Source: Agaricus subrufescens (taxonomy: Eukaryota > Basidiomycota > Agaricomycetes > Agaricales > Agaricaceae). From it: a DNA stretch of 64,000 bases. The translations under genes and the position numbers were made by a program. Every line of letters starts with the position of its first letter. Position 1 is the first letter of the stretch. The stretch is from NCBI GenBank assembly GCA_029945375.1, contig CM057068.1, positions 1,226,233 to 1,290,232 on the forward strand. Direction: 5' to 3'. Below the pieces are notes generated by a model. It was not told where the DNA came from. It did no database searches and saw only the letters and a list, made by a program, of their open reading frames with translations. This document shows, one piece after another, positions 22,410-35,420 of the stretch.

Positions 22410-24366
22410 GAGTGCGATGGGGAGAATAGGGCAACAGCTCGACTCGTCTTCTGTGCTGTGTTTATATCAGCTTCTCTTGCCTGATGTCGGCCAGAAATAC
22501 TCGCCTGGCTGTGTTTGCACCGCCGCCTGGAATCACACTGTCTTTCTTTGCCTATGCCAGATGACGGCCACCAGCGAGTCGGCGGTCGAGTGTTAGGATG
22601 GTGGCGGTTCCTGTCCATCACCGGCACCACTGACCCTTCAATTTACTCACGCCCCCATGTGCATCACCCCATTTGATGTCACATAGATAAACTGCCCCAG
22701 CCTCAAGGCAATTGGGTGTATCGCCGGTCCTAACAAGCCACTCGCCTGCCGTTTCTTCTTGTCAAACAGAGCATATTTTCAGAGCATGTATCTCTCTCCT
22801 CCTCACGTTCGTTCTCGAGGAGTGCAAAAAATCCCGTGTTACTGGTGCCACACCACGTTCGCTTCTTGCATGGAACCATTCAAGAAGCACTGCAACAGCC
22901 TCTCCGTGAAAGATGAAACTTGAACAGTCGTTGAGGAACCCAGAGCACGTGCAGGGGAAGACCCGAGGTTTTACTTTTGATGTCGATATCAACAAGACGA
23001 CGATGCTATCATATGCGGCAGAACAAAGAACCAGATTTCTGTCGTCCAAACACTGCCAGGGCGCCGCCCACTCATGATTTAATCCGCAGCTCAAAGACGT
23101 CGATCTCATGCTATGTATTTCAGGCGAAATATCTTGAAAATGACGTGTGGAGCAACATAAAATACATAGATTTAAGAAAAGTATGAGACACGTAGAAAGC
23201 TCCGCTGAATGTGTTTCAGCACTCCAGAGGTCCAGCAACCGGAATTCTTGAAAGCCCCTCGATGAAATTGAGGCCTTTAAACGACCAACTGTCTCCGGTG
23301 GTGCTTGACCTGGTCGAGAATCAAGACTTCAGAAATTGTAGCTCACAACGCCAGAGTTTGTGCTTGCATTAAGCATGAAGGGGCACCGAAGGGTGAAGTC
23401 GGGTTCATGGGTTTGGCAGAAGTAGACTGAGATGAACAAGACGAACTCGACGCATCGCATCGACCAGTTACATGACTGTCATGGCAGTCGAGCTGGGCGA
23501 ATTCAAGAAAGAAGGGCAAGTGCACCATTATCTTCCAAGCAAACACCAGGAAAACGAGTGCAACGGGTAGAATCACGCAAGTACATAGTCTAAAAATAAC
23601 ATTGAATGGTGGGCGCGAACACGCCACTTTATTTGTCCCGGCCCTGTCCCTGCCATATTCGAAGCAGAACAAGAAGAAAAAAAAATTAGACTTGGCCTAC
23701 CTCAAATGATTCTAGCTCAACCCTGTCGGTCCCTTCATCAATTTGTCAAAGTCTGAAGTTTACTGTCAATTCACCCCCTTATGTAGTACCACCCGAAATA
23801 TCTCATTCTCTCCGAGAGCTCTCAGTTTCGCCCCAATGTGCTGTGAACCCCACTTCCCTATTCAGTCAAAGTAAACCATTTTGCTGGGCGATGCGCACTG
23901 TTACGTTATTAATCCCGTCTCTTTTTGCCACTGCATAAAAGCACATGCTGTTTACACATTCCAGCGCCCAGGCTGACAAGGAAAATGTTATTTCGGGTTT
24001 TCAATTAATATACGTTGACTCTAGATTGTTCGGAGTGATCACTATATTATATTATTCGGTAATCAAGTATTTTAGAGCTAGAAGGACTCAATAATTTTTG
24101 TCCGAAATGTTCGATGCTTTAACAGGGCAAGGCGCTGGAAAATTACGATGACTTTCAACATTCATTTTCGAGTCTGACACATCCGATCATGTCGTACCAG
24201 CGGGCATAATTCGGTCAGCTACTCGTGTTGCCTCAACATTCCGCTAGTGCATGCTGTAAGACATGTTGTACAATGCGTTCGTAGATATTGATTACCGGTT
24301 TTGGACGAGCATATGCGCATCCGAGTACAAGTCAAAAAAATCCACCGAGACTGAGGACCCTCCACA
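22410..24366. other. upstream region of copy E and intergenic sequence
   Basis: TATAAA (minus strand) at 22461-22466 lies about 50 nt before the ATG of copy E, and the GCCAGATGACGGCCACCAGC family block starts at about 22556. Between 22640 and 24366 there is no supported gene. Two minus-strand open frames of 158 codons (22762-23238) and 109 codons (23343-23672, with one hydrophobic stretch) have no recognisable motif. They are not called. Confidence 0.5.
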
Positions 24367-24373
24367 TATAAAA
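24367..24373 (+). promoter_or_regulatory. TATA box of hydrophobin gene 1
   Basis: TATAAAA lies 106 nt before the ATG at 24479. An equivalent TATAAAA sits at 50055-50061 before the inverted hydrophobin copy at nearly the same distance. Both are embedded in a conserved promoter stretch. Confidence 0.6.
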
Positions 24374-24478
24374 GGACCAACGTATCCAGCTCAATCTTCC
24401 ATTGCAAAACATCCTCCCTCGTTGTTTTACAATTGTCACCAGCCCTCCTCAGCTACACTCTCTTTAACTCTACTCGAG

Positions 24479-24921
24479 ATGTACTCCAAAATCGCTCTTT
24501 TCGTTGCCTCTGCCTTCGCTCTCGGTGCTATGGCCGCTCCTGGTGGTCCTGCACCTGTGTCTGGCGGTAACCAGTGCAGCACTGGCGAGGTCAACTGCTG
24601 TTAGTCATTTATCGAGACCTAGAGCCTTGCTTAAATCCTAATTTTTATTGTTTTAAGGTAACACCGTTCAGAATGCCAACAGCAGCGGTGTTCAAAATCT
24701 TCTCGGTCTGGTCGGCCTTGGATCAGTCACTGGTCTAGTCGGTCTTGGTTGCACCTCGGCCAATGTTCTCGGTCTTGGTGGTAACAAATGCACTACTCAA
24801 ACTGTTTGTTGCCAGAACAATCACTTCGGTAAGCTTCAGTCGATGCTAGTGCTGGAGAATATACTTATGTATGTTATTAGAGGGTCTCATTGTTGTTGGC
24901 TGCTCCCCCATCAACCTCTAA
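24479..24921 (+). CDS. class I hydrophobin 1
   Basis: This is a small secreted amphipathic coat protein that self-assembles at air-water or wall interfaces. Three exons: 24479-24599, 24658-24828 and 24881-24921, giving 110 aa. The N-terminal signal peptide MYSKIALFVASAFALGAMAA is followed by a short Gly/Pro linker. Eight cysteines are spaced C-x6-CC-x30-C-x12-C-x5-CC-x12-C, the class I pattern. The protein ends VGCSPINL. Intron phases and 58/52-nt lengths match hydrophobin 2 at 49.5-49.9 kb, an inverted near-identical paralogue that differs by two extra residues here (PVSGG versus PSG) and few substitutions. Confidence in the family is high; the exact member cannot be named. Confidence 0.95.
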
Positions 24922-26909
24922 ACTTGTTAACTCGACTATTAGGTAGTTGTGGTACATGTTACTTATACCCTGTTGCATCGTGTTCACATATGTTGCTATC
25001 TGACTAATTCATATTGTTTTGCCTGTTTCCTAAATGCGACACCATCGAAGTAATTGCTGTAGCATCATATAGCTATTCTGACCTGGTTTTAATGTTATTC
25101 ATCTTAAACTTCGGTTTGTTGAACCACATGGTGGGTGTTATGTGGCGCACCATCTAGTAGGTTTTATGTCCAATGCGGTCAAGTAAATCTTGGTTCATAC
25201 ATTCCCCTAGTTGTACCATCTCAGCAGCAGAAGGCGAACTCAACTCAGCAATATATCTTCTGTGTGTACTCGACTGCTTATGAGATCTTTTTGTAGTACC
25301 CAAATTCATTTAATTCGTTATAAAGGTATTTAAATGGGCTACCAGTATTACCGAAGATATGATGACTCAAAGGTAGCGAGAAACAGCGTGTCAGACCGAA
25401 AAGTGATCGCAGATAGTTGTATCTGATACCGAAGTTATAGTGCCCCAGAATGCGGGAAATTTTAAACTTGATCAAATAGGATTCTTAGGCCGTAACACTA
25501 CTGATGCCCAAATTGGTGACGCAATGAGTATTATTCGGAGCTCTGATTACGGTACTCTGGAACTCCCTTGGTGCTGATGCCGAACCGTAGTGAGTCAATC
25601 GTCTACGATAAAGTCCCACCTGATGAACGGTGATACAGTTGGCTCATAGCGACTAGCTCCACGAGGCGGAAATCGTACACTGCCAACCGGTGTCCAAACC
25701 TTCAAATCCAAAAGCCCAGTCATGTGTCGGTTGTAAATCGGTCATTCATTTTTTAGCCGCATGCTATGATGCTAGATGAACTTCGAGTTCCATATCTCCA
25801 CTACCTCGTACTATTCCATACTGTTCCTGACTCTTATCATCAAACTTTTGGTGCTAATGTAGTAAGTTACCTGTTCGCGATTGATTTTTGAATTGTATTG
25901 TATTTGTGTCGTTCAACTCGTATGTTAGACTCTTTGTTAACTTGCATGATCATTCTTATTCCGTTCCAATCAAATGTGACATTGTCTGTCCTATATCTTG
26001 ACCTAACTAATAAAGAAAATTTCTCACATAGTTCAAGCGACACAACCAGAGGGACTGGGCACCGAGGTCGTTTTATCGGGAGAAGCCGGTATATTCAAAT
26101 GTGGGAGGGAGATCGTAAAATCGGAAAGTACTGCTTGTGCGAAGATGGGTGTGACAGTGTCGTCTTTAGTTGAAAAACTTCAACCTCCCAGCTTGACTGG
26201 TAGAATGGGGCTAGGTGGGATTCTCTCCTCAGATACGGGTCCCTTGACGTGATGCCGAAAGCTAATGTTCTTGATGGGAATGATACCAGGCGAAGGCGAG
26301 ATGTATGATTCTTTTCAACATTCTTCGAGTCTCGACGCCAGCTTGAGTCGGGGCTGACCAGTTCAACTTCCTCGAGTTTCTGCTGTCGTTCGCGAGCCGG
26401 TCATCTATCGGGGATCGATATGTGTGCCTTAAATTCCGCACGGCGATTACTATACTCAGCTGACATCCGACAACGGGAGGAGCAGCAGGGTTCCGTCCTG
26501 AGTTTGAAATTTGAGTTCTTCGAGCATCAAAGGCGTTGGTTGTGCGCCATAGGCTGCTTCCTTACGCGATACAGCTTAAGCCCAATTGCATTTCCTTTCT
26601 TCCTTCGTTGCAACGTGCTCCGTGCGGAGGCAACGGACAGGGAGTCTCGAATAATTGACAGCTAAACGAACACGGGGGAGGCTTCTCGGCTCGCGTTGGC
26701 CGTCTTTTGCAGATCAGGCAGGTTGGACGGAAGTTCTTAACCGAGACAGAGTTTTTCTGGCATCTGCAGCTTAATTATGAGGGGTGTTAAGGAAATCGGG
26801 CAACCGGGGAGGCAGAGCGCACGGCTCGGGAAGCCCAGGTCCTCGGATGGAGAGGACAGCTAAATAGAGCGGGGGCGGAAGAGCTCGCATTCTCTACGCG
26901 GGGTTCGTT
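24922..26909. other. intergenic, with start of inverted repeat
   Basis: Positions 24922-25070 continue the near-identity with the inverse of 49512-49370 (hydrophobin 3' flank). Beyond that, to 26909, I see no supported gene or repeat. Confidence 0.5.
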
Positions 26910-29099
26910 ATGATTTTCCCCTTCTATTTATCCCCCCACCAGCGCGCGTGGTGCGTTATTTTCTTCTTCGCCGTTCCCTACCTTACCCGCTTTTCCTCCA
27001 GCATCTGGAAGCAGAAGCAGCGCCAGGTCAAGATTGACTCCCTTCCTCCTTCTTATTTCGCCCGTCCCTCCCCTGCTGAACAAAAGATCTACGCTCTTTC
27101 GCTTTCCCAGCTTGTTTCCCAATGCAAATCCGGGGTCTTGTCTCCCTCGAGCATCATGCTCGCCTACGCGAAGAAGACTATTTCAGCCCACCGAGCAACA
27201 AATTGCCTTTCAGATATCATGTTCGACGAGGCCTTGGCAACCCCATCCTTCGCCAACTGGAGTCCCGGTCTCGACTCTGACGCCACGCATGATACTCTTC
27301 TACGAGAACGTCCGCTCATGGGAGTCCCTGTCAGTATCAAGGGTACGTAATAATAACCCTCCGTCAGAGCCAAATTTTAATTATCGTACCCGCCGCAGAA
27401 AGTATTGATATTGCCGGACACGACTCTACAATCAGTTATTCCCGCTACGTCGGAAAGCCGGTAAAGGAATCTTCTGCTATTGTTCGGTTGCTCCAGGACG
27501 CCGGAGCTTTGATACACGTCAAGACCAGTGTTCCTACAGGCCTTATCGCCATCGAGACTTCTTCAGACCTTTTCGGCCGTACAACAAATCCGTACAACTC
27601 TGCTCATACTGCTGGTGCTTCCACTGGTGGTGGCGCTGCCCTTCTCGCAAGTGGTGGTAGTAAGATCGAAATCGGCACCGATTTGGCCGGCAGCGTACGC
27701 ATCCCTGCACATTTTTGTGGTGTCTGGAGCTTGAAGGGTAGTGTGGGGAGGTTTCCAACCTCGGGAAATCGATCTCCTATGACGGGATTGGAGGCATTAC
27801 CGACTTTGGTTGCACCCATGGCGAATTCGTTGGATGATCTGGCTGAGTTTTGGAAAAGGGTTATTGAAATGAAGCCTTGGCAATACGACCACAAGGTACG
27901 TTTATAATCTTCTACCATATATGTTTCCGGTAAAGCTAAATTCAATACGTTGTATATCAGTGCGTTCCTCTTCCGTGGCAGCCGGTCAACTTACAAGAAG
28001 AAGGAAGGCGCCTAAAGTGGGGCGTCATTTGGGAAGATGGTAAGTCTCATGCTTCCACGGCTATCACTGAGGATTTAGACGTGCGTTAAGGGACCATCCC
28101 GCCCTCGCCTGCTTGTCGTCGCGCGCTATCAATTGTTATCAGTGCTCTCAAGAAGCAGGGCCATGAGGTCGTAGACTTGTAAGCTCTGATTTCAGCCTTA
28201 AAACATGGATTAGGTATTGACCGTCTCTTAGTAAGCCTCCCTCAATCATGGAAGGCCTCAAGATAGGATATCAACTTCTCTTCTCCGACGGTGGTAAGGC
28301 GACTTAGCTACGAGTATGCCTCATATTCATGCCATAATATACAGGCGAACAAGCTCAAGCACCTCTTCAACGTACTGAATCTATGTCTCCCCCAACACAA
28401 CACCTCCTCAACCTACTCAAACTCCCTAAATTCATCAAATCTCTTCTTGCTCTCGTCCTACGCTCTCGCATTTTTTCCTACATATTTGGTTTTGGCTCTA
28501 AACCAGACCCACTTTCCGCTGAGTTATATACGATTCTTCACAAAAAGACTGTGATAGAGGAACGTCGACTGGTTGAAGAAAGGGATAATTATCGTGCAGA
28601 GTGGCATAAGAAATTGACTGAGGAAGGAGTCGATTTTGTGTTGACTGTACCGCATGCATTGCCTGCCTTCAAGAATGGAGGGAGCGAGAGGGCGACGTTG
28701 ATGAGTGCTGGGTATACTTTTATTTTTAGTCTCGTAAGTGGCTGCAACCATCAATGCTACCTTCCGAAAACCGCGTATTCATGACCTTTCACCTCCTTCC
28801 CCTATTCTTAGCTCGATTATCCAGCAGGTATAATCCCTATTACAACTGTGTCTCCCTCTCTCGACGCTCTCCCAACCGACTTTTATTCCTCACCCGTATT
28901 CAATCAGCTCAATTTGATCGCCAAAGGAGCGTATCTAGAATACGACGCTGAGAAGATGAAAGGTCTTCCTGTGGGTATACAAATCGCTGGTAAGAGAATG
29001 GAAGAAGAGAAAGTTTTGGCTGGGATGAAAGTCATCCAACAAGCTCTGAATGATCTAGGAGTGACTTTCGATGCAAAATTGCCAGAGGAACTCCGTTGA
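26910..29099 (+). CDS. amidase-signature hydrolase 1
   Basis: Amidase-signature enzyme of the acetamidase / fatty acid amide hydrolase type, using a Ser-cis-Ser-Lys triad. Exons: 26910-27342 (probably split, see below), 27399-27895, 27961-28039, 28091-28178, 28232-28293, 28345-28733 and 28812-29099. Length is 611 aa, or 594 aa if the stop-free 51-nt stretch 26951-27001 is an intron as in its paralogues. The catalytic Lys is in PLMGVPVSIK, split by an intron. The cis-Ser lies in AGASTGGGAALLASGG (second Ser replaced by Thr) and the nucleophile Ser in GTDLAGSVRIPAHFCG. The last exon has KMKGLPVGIQIAGKRMEEEK. Exons 2-7 have exactly the same lengths as those of the other two amidases. Substrate is not predictable. 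Confidence 0.9.
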
Positions 29100-30119
29100 A
29101 CAACCTTCTCCCTTTTGTCTTTTCTTTTTTTTTTTTTCACTTTCTTGCCTTTTGATCGTACTAGCATCTGATTAACGCCGGGATCGTCACTCCTAATTTA
29201 GATTCGGGTTGACAAACCCCTTTCCTCTCCTTCACCCTGACATTCGTTCCAAACTGCCTATCTTCGAAGAAAAGGACACTCTAAATCACTCATTGGACAT
29301 TTTTTTCTTTGTACAATTACTTAGTATCATCTTTCTTTCAACTCGTTGACTTATTTCTTATCTATATTACCTTGTCAAATCACACACACTTCGTGTACCT
29401 TTTTAAACTTTACCCACTATCATTTTCTCAACGCTCTTCTTTCCCCAATACTACCGTCTCTACACGTCGCTCGTATGCTTTTTCGCTCCTTTCCGTCCTT
29501 CTTTTGAGTTATTTTGTGTTTAAGAATAATACTTATCTTGATACATTAAAATACATCTAGTGTCATTGGAACCATCCTTTCAGTGCTACTAAGCTACACA
29601 ACGCTTTGTATATGCTTAGGTCTTTGACCGGAAAGCAAATCCATATATATGTCTCCTATTTGTCCCACGCGAGCGTCATGAAATAACCTCCCTCACTACC
29701 TCGAATTTCGTCTTCCATTTAACCAACTTGGAATTTCAATAAATAATATCTATATAGGTGTTCCATGCAAGCAACGATAAACTAGGGCGAATGTGTTACT
29801 GCTATGCGAGAATGAATACGTCACACCTTTTCAAACATTTAACATGCAAGCGTTTGAGATGAAAAGGTGGAGTAACAATACATAGCTGTATACACAATAC
29901 TATACACATGAACTATCGAGCCAATCTTCACGAAAGAAAACAAAACAAGGGAGTAGCAGCATAAATCACCACCACATTAAATAGCGAGCGCAATATCAAA
30001 GCACAATATCAATGTTCCCGATAGCAGGAGATAGTTGTCGAAAAAGAAAGAATGAGTGCGTGTGTGTATGCGTGTTGAAAATGAGCCAAAAAAAAACGAA
30101 AAGCAACAAAAAAACCAAA
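29100..30119. other. convergent 3' region between amidase 1 and kinase-like gene
   Basis: AT-rich sequence with T-rich and A-rich tracts, consistent with 3' UTRs of two convergent genes. No gene was found. Confidence 0.5.
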
Positions 30120-32740
30120 TCACAAATCCAAGGCGACAACTGTCCTTTGTCCTTCAAGCCACCTCTCTTTATTCAAGACCGAACCTCCAGTGACCCTTCC
30201 CCTTCTATCACCTCCTGCAGCACCATTTCCCTTGTTATTCTTATTAATATTATTCCCATCACGACTCTCATCTTGCGAGCTCACGCTCAACCAAGCTTCT
30301 AATCGTCTCCCCAACTCTCCTCCACGTCCACCACAGATATCACCAGTGGTGTCCAACATTTGTTCTTTCTTCTGGGCCTCGACAAACGGGAGTTTCGATG
30401 AAACTTTAGCTCCCCGAAGCGAAAGAGAATTCAATGAACTTCGTCTCGACAACGATGAACCAGCCGATTTAGCTCGACGGCCGTTGCCATTCGGTGCAGC
30501 CTTCCCATTAGCTGTATCAACGACGTCAAGGACAGGCGAGCTGGGTGATGGGCAGCTCGAATCACCACTTCTCCCTGATATAGGATGAAGAGGGTCAAAC
30601 TTGTCCCATTCTGCTTCAAGTTCCTCAGGGCCCAGGATACTTTCGACTAACCCCTCCTCCCACCCATCCCACTCTACGCATCGATGAGCCATTCGTAATC
30701 GAGTACCAGCCGATTCATAATACAACCATTCGCGACAAAGCGATCCGATACTTGTATGCGAAGAGCCGGGGGGTAGAGTAACCGTAGTATCCTTAGCGAG
30801 CTCCGTCACTGCTTGACGGAACATTTTAGAAACGAAGGGCGAGGACTGAACAAAGGGAGGGAGATGGGCGCAATGCCAAAGTGGTCTAGTCGTAGTAGAT
30901 TCCCAGTCGATTATACTGGTCTATTTTCTGCGAGTTAGCAACGAACTTCTTGGCGGTGATAATTAAAGACGCACGATCTTAGTATGATCAACTTCGTCAA
31001 CAAAAATATTCTCTAAGCTCAAATCATGACAGTCCAAACCGAATTCCTCGGCTTTCGATATCCCGTCTTTCGGTTCGGCAACTTGAATCAGGCGTTCCAT
31101 GAGATTCAACCAACGCCCCATCTCCTTTCGGGCGGCCGTTTCCCTTTGCGCCATATGGGTGAATAAGAAAGTACTCCTTTGCATCCTCCGGTAATCTCGG
31201 TACATCCCATCGCCAGGACCTTCCCACTCCTCATCACTTTCCTCAAGATCATACTCGTCGCTGTCATCAGACATGTCTCCTGGGACGGCAGTCATCCGGT
31301 GATGTCTCGAAGAAATGATTTCATCAGGGTCCAGATGGAGACGATGGGGTGCAGAGCGGCCCTCGTTTTCGCTTATCACGCCTTGTACCTCACGATCTAC
31401 ACATGAATTGCAGTAGGAACGTGTTGTAGGCCACGGTCCTCGATTAATTTCATTAGGATGCGAAAGGAAGCCCCTATTTGAGCCAAAGAAGGGCCAAGAG
31501 ATTATCGGTCCAACGTGGAATTCTGTTCCAAGATCGGAGTTTAAGTGCAATTTCGTTGGGAACGCAGCCAGGGGCCGTGGGGTAAGCATCGGCGGAATTG
31601 ATGAGAGTTCCTGAATGGCAGTAGAGGGATATGTTGAGTTGTGGAAGAGTGGTCTCGGGGTCGGCATTCCAGACGAGAAGGCTTTCTGGTGAGATGGCCC
31701 AGTATAAAGGGAACCGATCTGCGAAAATCGATGGGCGAAAAGTGGGATAATCAATCGAGCAGTATTTTTCACGAGTTGCGCAAGTTCATTGTATGACAAC
31801 GTTTGGAAAACTTTGGCGAGCGGGATGCCAGGAGCCTGATGGAGGTTGGCACAAGTTCAAAATAACGTCCTTAAGGTTTATCCCTATAACATACCTTAGA
31901 CATCAATATGAACTCACCGCCTAAGCGGTTATAAGGGTTTGAATCATAATGGTATACGATAGGAACTGGTAGATTCGTTTTCTCCCGTATATATTGCATA
32001 GTAGCAACCTCAGACTCTACCTTGAGCCTAGGCATCAATCGGCGAGCCACTCGCGCAACGAGTTCCTGATGGTTAACGAGCGTAACAAGATAAGCCTAAT
32101 GAGGGATGGGTAACCGTAAGTACCGGGCGGGCATCAATTGGAAGATACTAACCTTGTGGAATGTCCCTATGTAACGAACAACAGAGGTGTTGAGAAGCTA
32201 GCTCATAATCGAGAACGAGTCGGGACATACCAGCAGAGAGGAAGTTGATGCGGCCAACCTCGACGCCAACCTTTTCGCGTACGACATCTTTGAGCACTCT
32301 TCGGTCAACCTCGAAGGGAGCGGCGCCCCTGAGTGTTGCATCTGAATCAGCCCTGCGTTCGCGCTTCCTGTCATCATGCTCGATGTCCCAGTCCCATACT
32401 AGTGGAGGCCTCGTTGTGTCATTGGGAGTATGGAGAAGTTTTGGTGTCTCAGGACCAAGTGTGTCTGCGAGAGAGTGGATGTTGCCATTCCGTGGCATAG
32501 CAGAGGTGAGAATCGCAGTCGCCGAACGTGATACCGGAGGTTTATCAGCTGCCGGCTTTGGATCCTGTACGGGGTTCAGAGGCTGCAAGACTAGGCGACA
32601 CCGCAAGTTGGGCTGGCTGTGCGGGGTCGAGGTCGACCTGAGGGCGGAGAGGTCAGATGCTGGTAGGGGTGAAAGGATGATTTGAATACAAACTTGGGTT
32701 CCTCCATTCTCATCTGCTTGTCCCTGTTTGGCTTCCTCAT
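30120..32740 (-). CDS. APH-like (aminoglycoside phosphotransferase / kinase-fold) protein
   Basis: Predicted phosphotransferase of the APH/choline-kinase fold, a family abundant in fungi; substrate unknown. Exons by splice reading: 32740-32694, 32637-32231, 32166-32153 (14 nt), 32095-31895, 31835-30975 and 30920-30120, giving 776 aa. Motifs include ELVARVARRLMP (ATP-Lys region), GGEFILMSKAPGIPL (hinge), the catalytic loop GLDCHDLSLENIFVD (H-D-x4-N) and IIDWES (metal-binding Asp) just after the last intron. The long insert between hinge and catalytic loop is Ser/Pro-rich with an acidic SDDSDEYDLEESDEEW segment. The Ser-rich C-terminal tail is probably disordered. The first exon is the least certain part. 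A TATATA at about 32810 favours the ATG at 32740, but 32785 or 32498 remain possible. Confidence 0.8.
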
Positions 32741-35420
32741 ATCATCACCCCTTAACAGTTGCAGTTCTGGAATCAGGTGGCCCATTGTTCTGGCAATCTA
32801 AACGGTATATAATGGGTATAGGGGACAGTCGACAACGTTGTGTGCATTATGCCACAGCCTTGGTTTATATACCGTCCACTCGTGTCCTGGGCGCCCTCGC
32901 CCCAATTCCGTCTCGCTAAGCAATCCAATACGTCAAGTCTCACGTAGCAGCCGAGCAGTGTCCTGTTGTGTTTCTCCATCTCTTGCCGACATCCGAACAG
33001 TTGTACGATAGAGTACCACGTGCCACTTGATATCCGTTCAAAGTTTCCTGCTTTCCTACAACTCGATACTCGACTGGTTTTCCTAGGAGCCCTCTGGCGT
33101 CGGCTTACAGGACCCCGAATTGTGACGAGATTTGTTACGATACTCTCTAATCTGCAAGGGATTACTCAATACTTAAGCTACCGTCATTGTCTTGGAATGT
33201 AATCTAAATGTGATACAGGGCGCAGGTGTTATCGGTAGAAACCGAGCCAATGAGGAGCAGGAATCAAAAGCTTGCGCACCCACAAATGTTGCCACCGCTT
33301 GTGCGAACCCCGGAACCCGGAAATAAGCACTTTCCATACCTACTAGCCTAATCTTACGTACGCTGTTGCTAGTCCGATACCACGACCAATCTTCTTCTTG
33401 CTTGGCGCACTAACAATGGCAAGCAGTGGCGTTTTGGCTTAACGCCTATCTCCTACGGCAGAAGGACAATGCGATCATAAGGAAATGCCAAAGCTGCAAC
33501 AGAGACTGATTACCCGTTATCGGAGTCGAAGGAGGAGTAAAGAATCTCGCTTATCCGAGAACCTGAGCACATCAAAGAGCAATCCCCACGAAAGTAGCGA
33601 CCCATGACCGCTACACGCCGGTGGCACTCAATACGAGACACTGCCGCCTCGAACAAGAAAGTGGTCCCTTGATAAAGCCTACCTTCTCCTCCTTATCTTT
33701 GGCGGCCGTAGGGCGGGCTCCACCATAGTCCTTCACTTTGGTGTGCTCTCAGTCAAACTGACGCATCCTCGTCTATTCGGTTGACATGCCGAGACATCAG
33801 CCTTCCCGGCCTCAGGATAACAGCGGGTCATGGGTGACATACACCGATAAACAAGCACTGAGTAGCAAACCAAAGAAGAACAGCGAATATCAATGTCGTA
33901 ACAATGCCATCATCAGGAACATCACCGTGTGTCTTGATCAGCACGTTATGTTTAAATCTATTTTTATCAGCACTGTCACCAAAAATAACTTCAAGCCCTC
34001 AATTGGATCGGCTAAATAGCATCTCCCTGGAGAAGAACGAACGTTCATTTACTTATGAAACTAATATCCTGTGCGTGACTGCGAGTAAGGCGACACCGAG
34101 GGTTCTTCATCGGCTGTCGCACAGGTACATTCATATATTCAATATCCCAAGAGACGGGTTCAACATTTCTCGTGGAGGGCGAGAGACATTTTCCACGTCT
34201 ATCCGATGTTCGTGGCATTCTGTGAACTTTTGGGTAAATTTGATTGTTATCACTAAAAACATGTCAGATTAAGTCAATGATTTGTACCAGGTGCCCATTT
34301 GCTGGTGAATGAGTTGGATTACTGTTAAGCAGAATGATCCTGTATCTCTTCAAGACTAGCTATGCGCGTCGTTGGGACCAACGTTCTGCCGTTGCCCTGG
34401 AAATACATGACTCGAGTCAAAGAAATTACTGACTGATACCACTTTAGATTGACGGTCCAGTTCAAAAAGGATAGCGTCGAGCGACCCCCACATCGAACAA
34501 GCGAGTTTTAATCAATCACTATCCTAATCACGATCGCCGGATACGTCCCACCCCTTGAGACCCAGTGTATTCAATAATATTCCATCGTACGGTCGGCCGC
34601 CACCCGGCCGCCACAGGCATTATAGTAGCATCGTCCAATCATCATCCATTACTGCCACCTCAACCTACAACTCTCCAAAAACAAAGTTCCCCATCATCAT
34701 GTGCAGGATGTTATAATTCATCGAATCACTTTGAGTGACATCCCTGGAGCTAAATCTGGGCTCACATACTATTCTGATTCTTGTTTATCTGCGCTCTTCC
34801 AACGCAGGATGTAGAACAGTTGATCAGGAGTGCCTTCGGCCATGAGTGATCTTCTTCGGCCGATATCGCCACATCAATTGCTTTAGAGTCTGGGCAAAAG
34901 ACCTGCGTTCCTTCAGCCAACTGTAATCACCGAACATTCACTTGGCTTAATACCGGCTGAATAAGCTTTTAAAGCGAATAACGGGAAGGCAGAGCGGCGT
35001 TTTGAAACAGAGGACACTTCTAACAGATGGACGTGTGACTGTTTATTGGACATGTTCTTCTATGATAAGAGAAAGCTTATAATAAGTTATTTCAATAGAG
35101 TCTGTAAAGATTGGCAGATGTCATACACATAGGGGGAGAAAAAGGTAGTTCAGAGAGATGGAAAATTTCCAGCCTAAGTGCCGGTGGCGACGCCACCAGT
35201 TTTAAGCGCTCAAACCTGTGCTGTTCATAAAGGTATGAGTGAGGCTATGGTATCATATTGAACGTAATGTTCCCCCACAGCTCGGGATATCACCATTGGA
35301 CGAGTGGCGCGGCCTCGGGCTCGGTGACGAGCAAGAGAAATGTCGAGATGACGGTTTCAAGTTTACGATAAGAGGCGGCAATCAGCGATGTTATGCAGCC
35401 GATTCGCCGATTCTGCACGG
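32741..35420. other. long intergenic stretch
   Basis: A TATATA motif near 32810 is a likely core promoter for the kinase-like gene. The rest (33 kb to 35.4 kb) has only short, unconvincing open frames. No tRNA or repeat was recognised by eye. Confidence 0.4.

Noticed and set aside
22762..23238. 158-codon minus-strand frame
   Set aside because: No motif, Cys/Ser-rich random-looking composition, no splice context or paralogue.
32245..32685. 146-codon plus-strand frame
   Set aside because: Antisense to the kinase-like gene's second exon; GC-rich shadow with no recognisable features.
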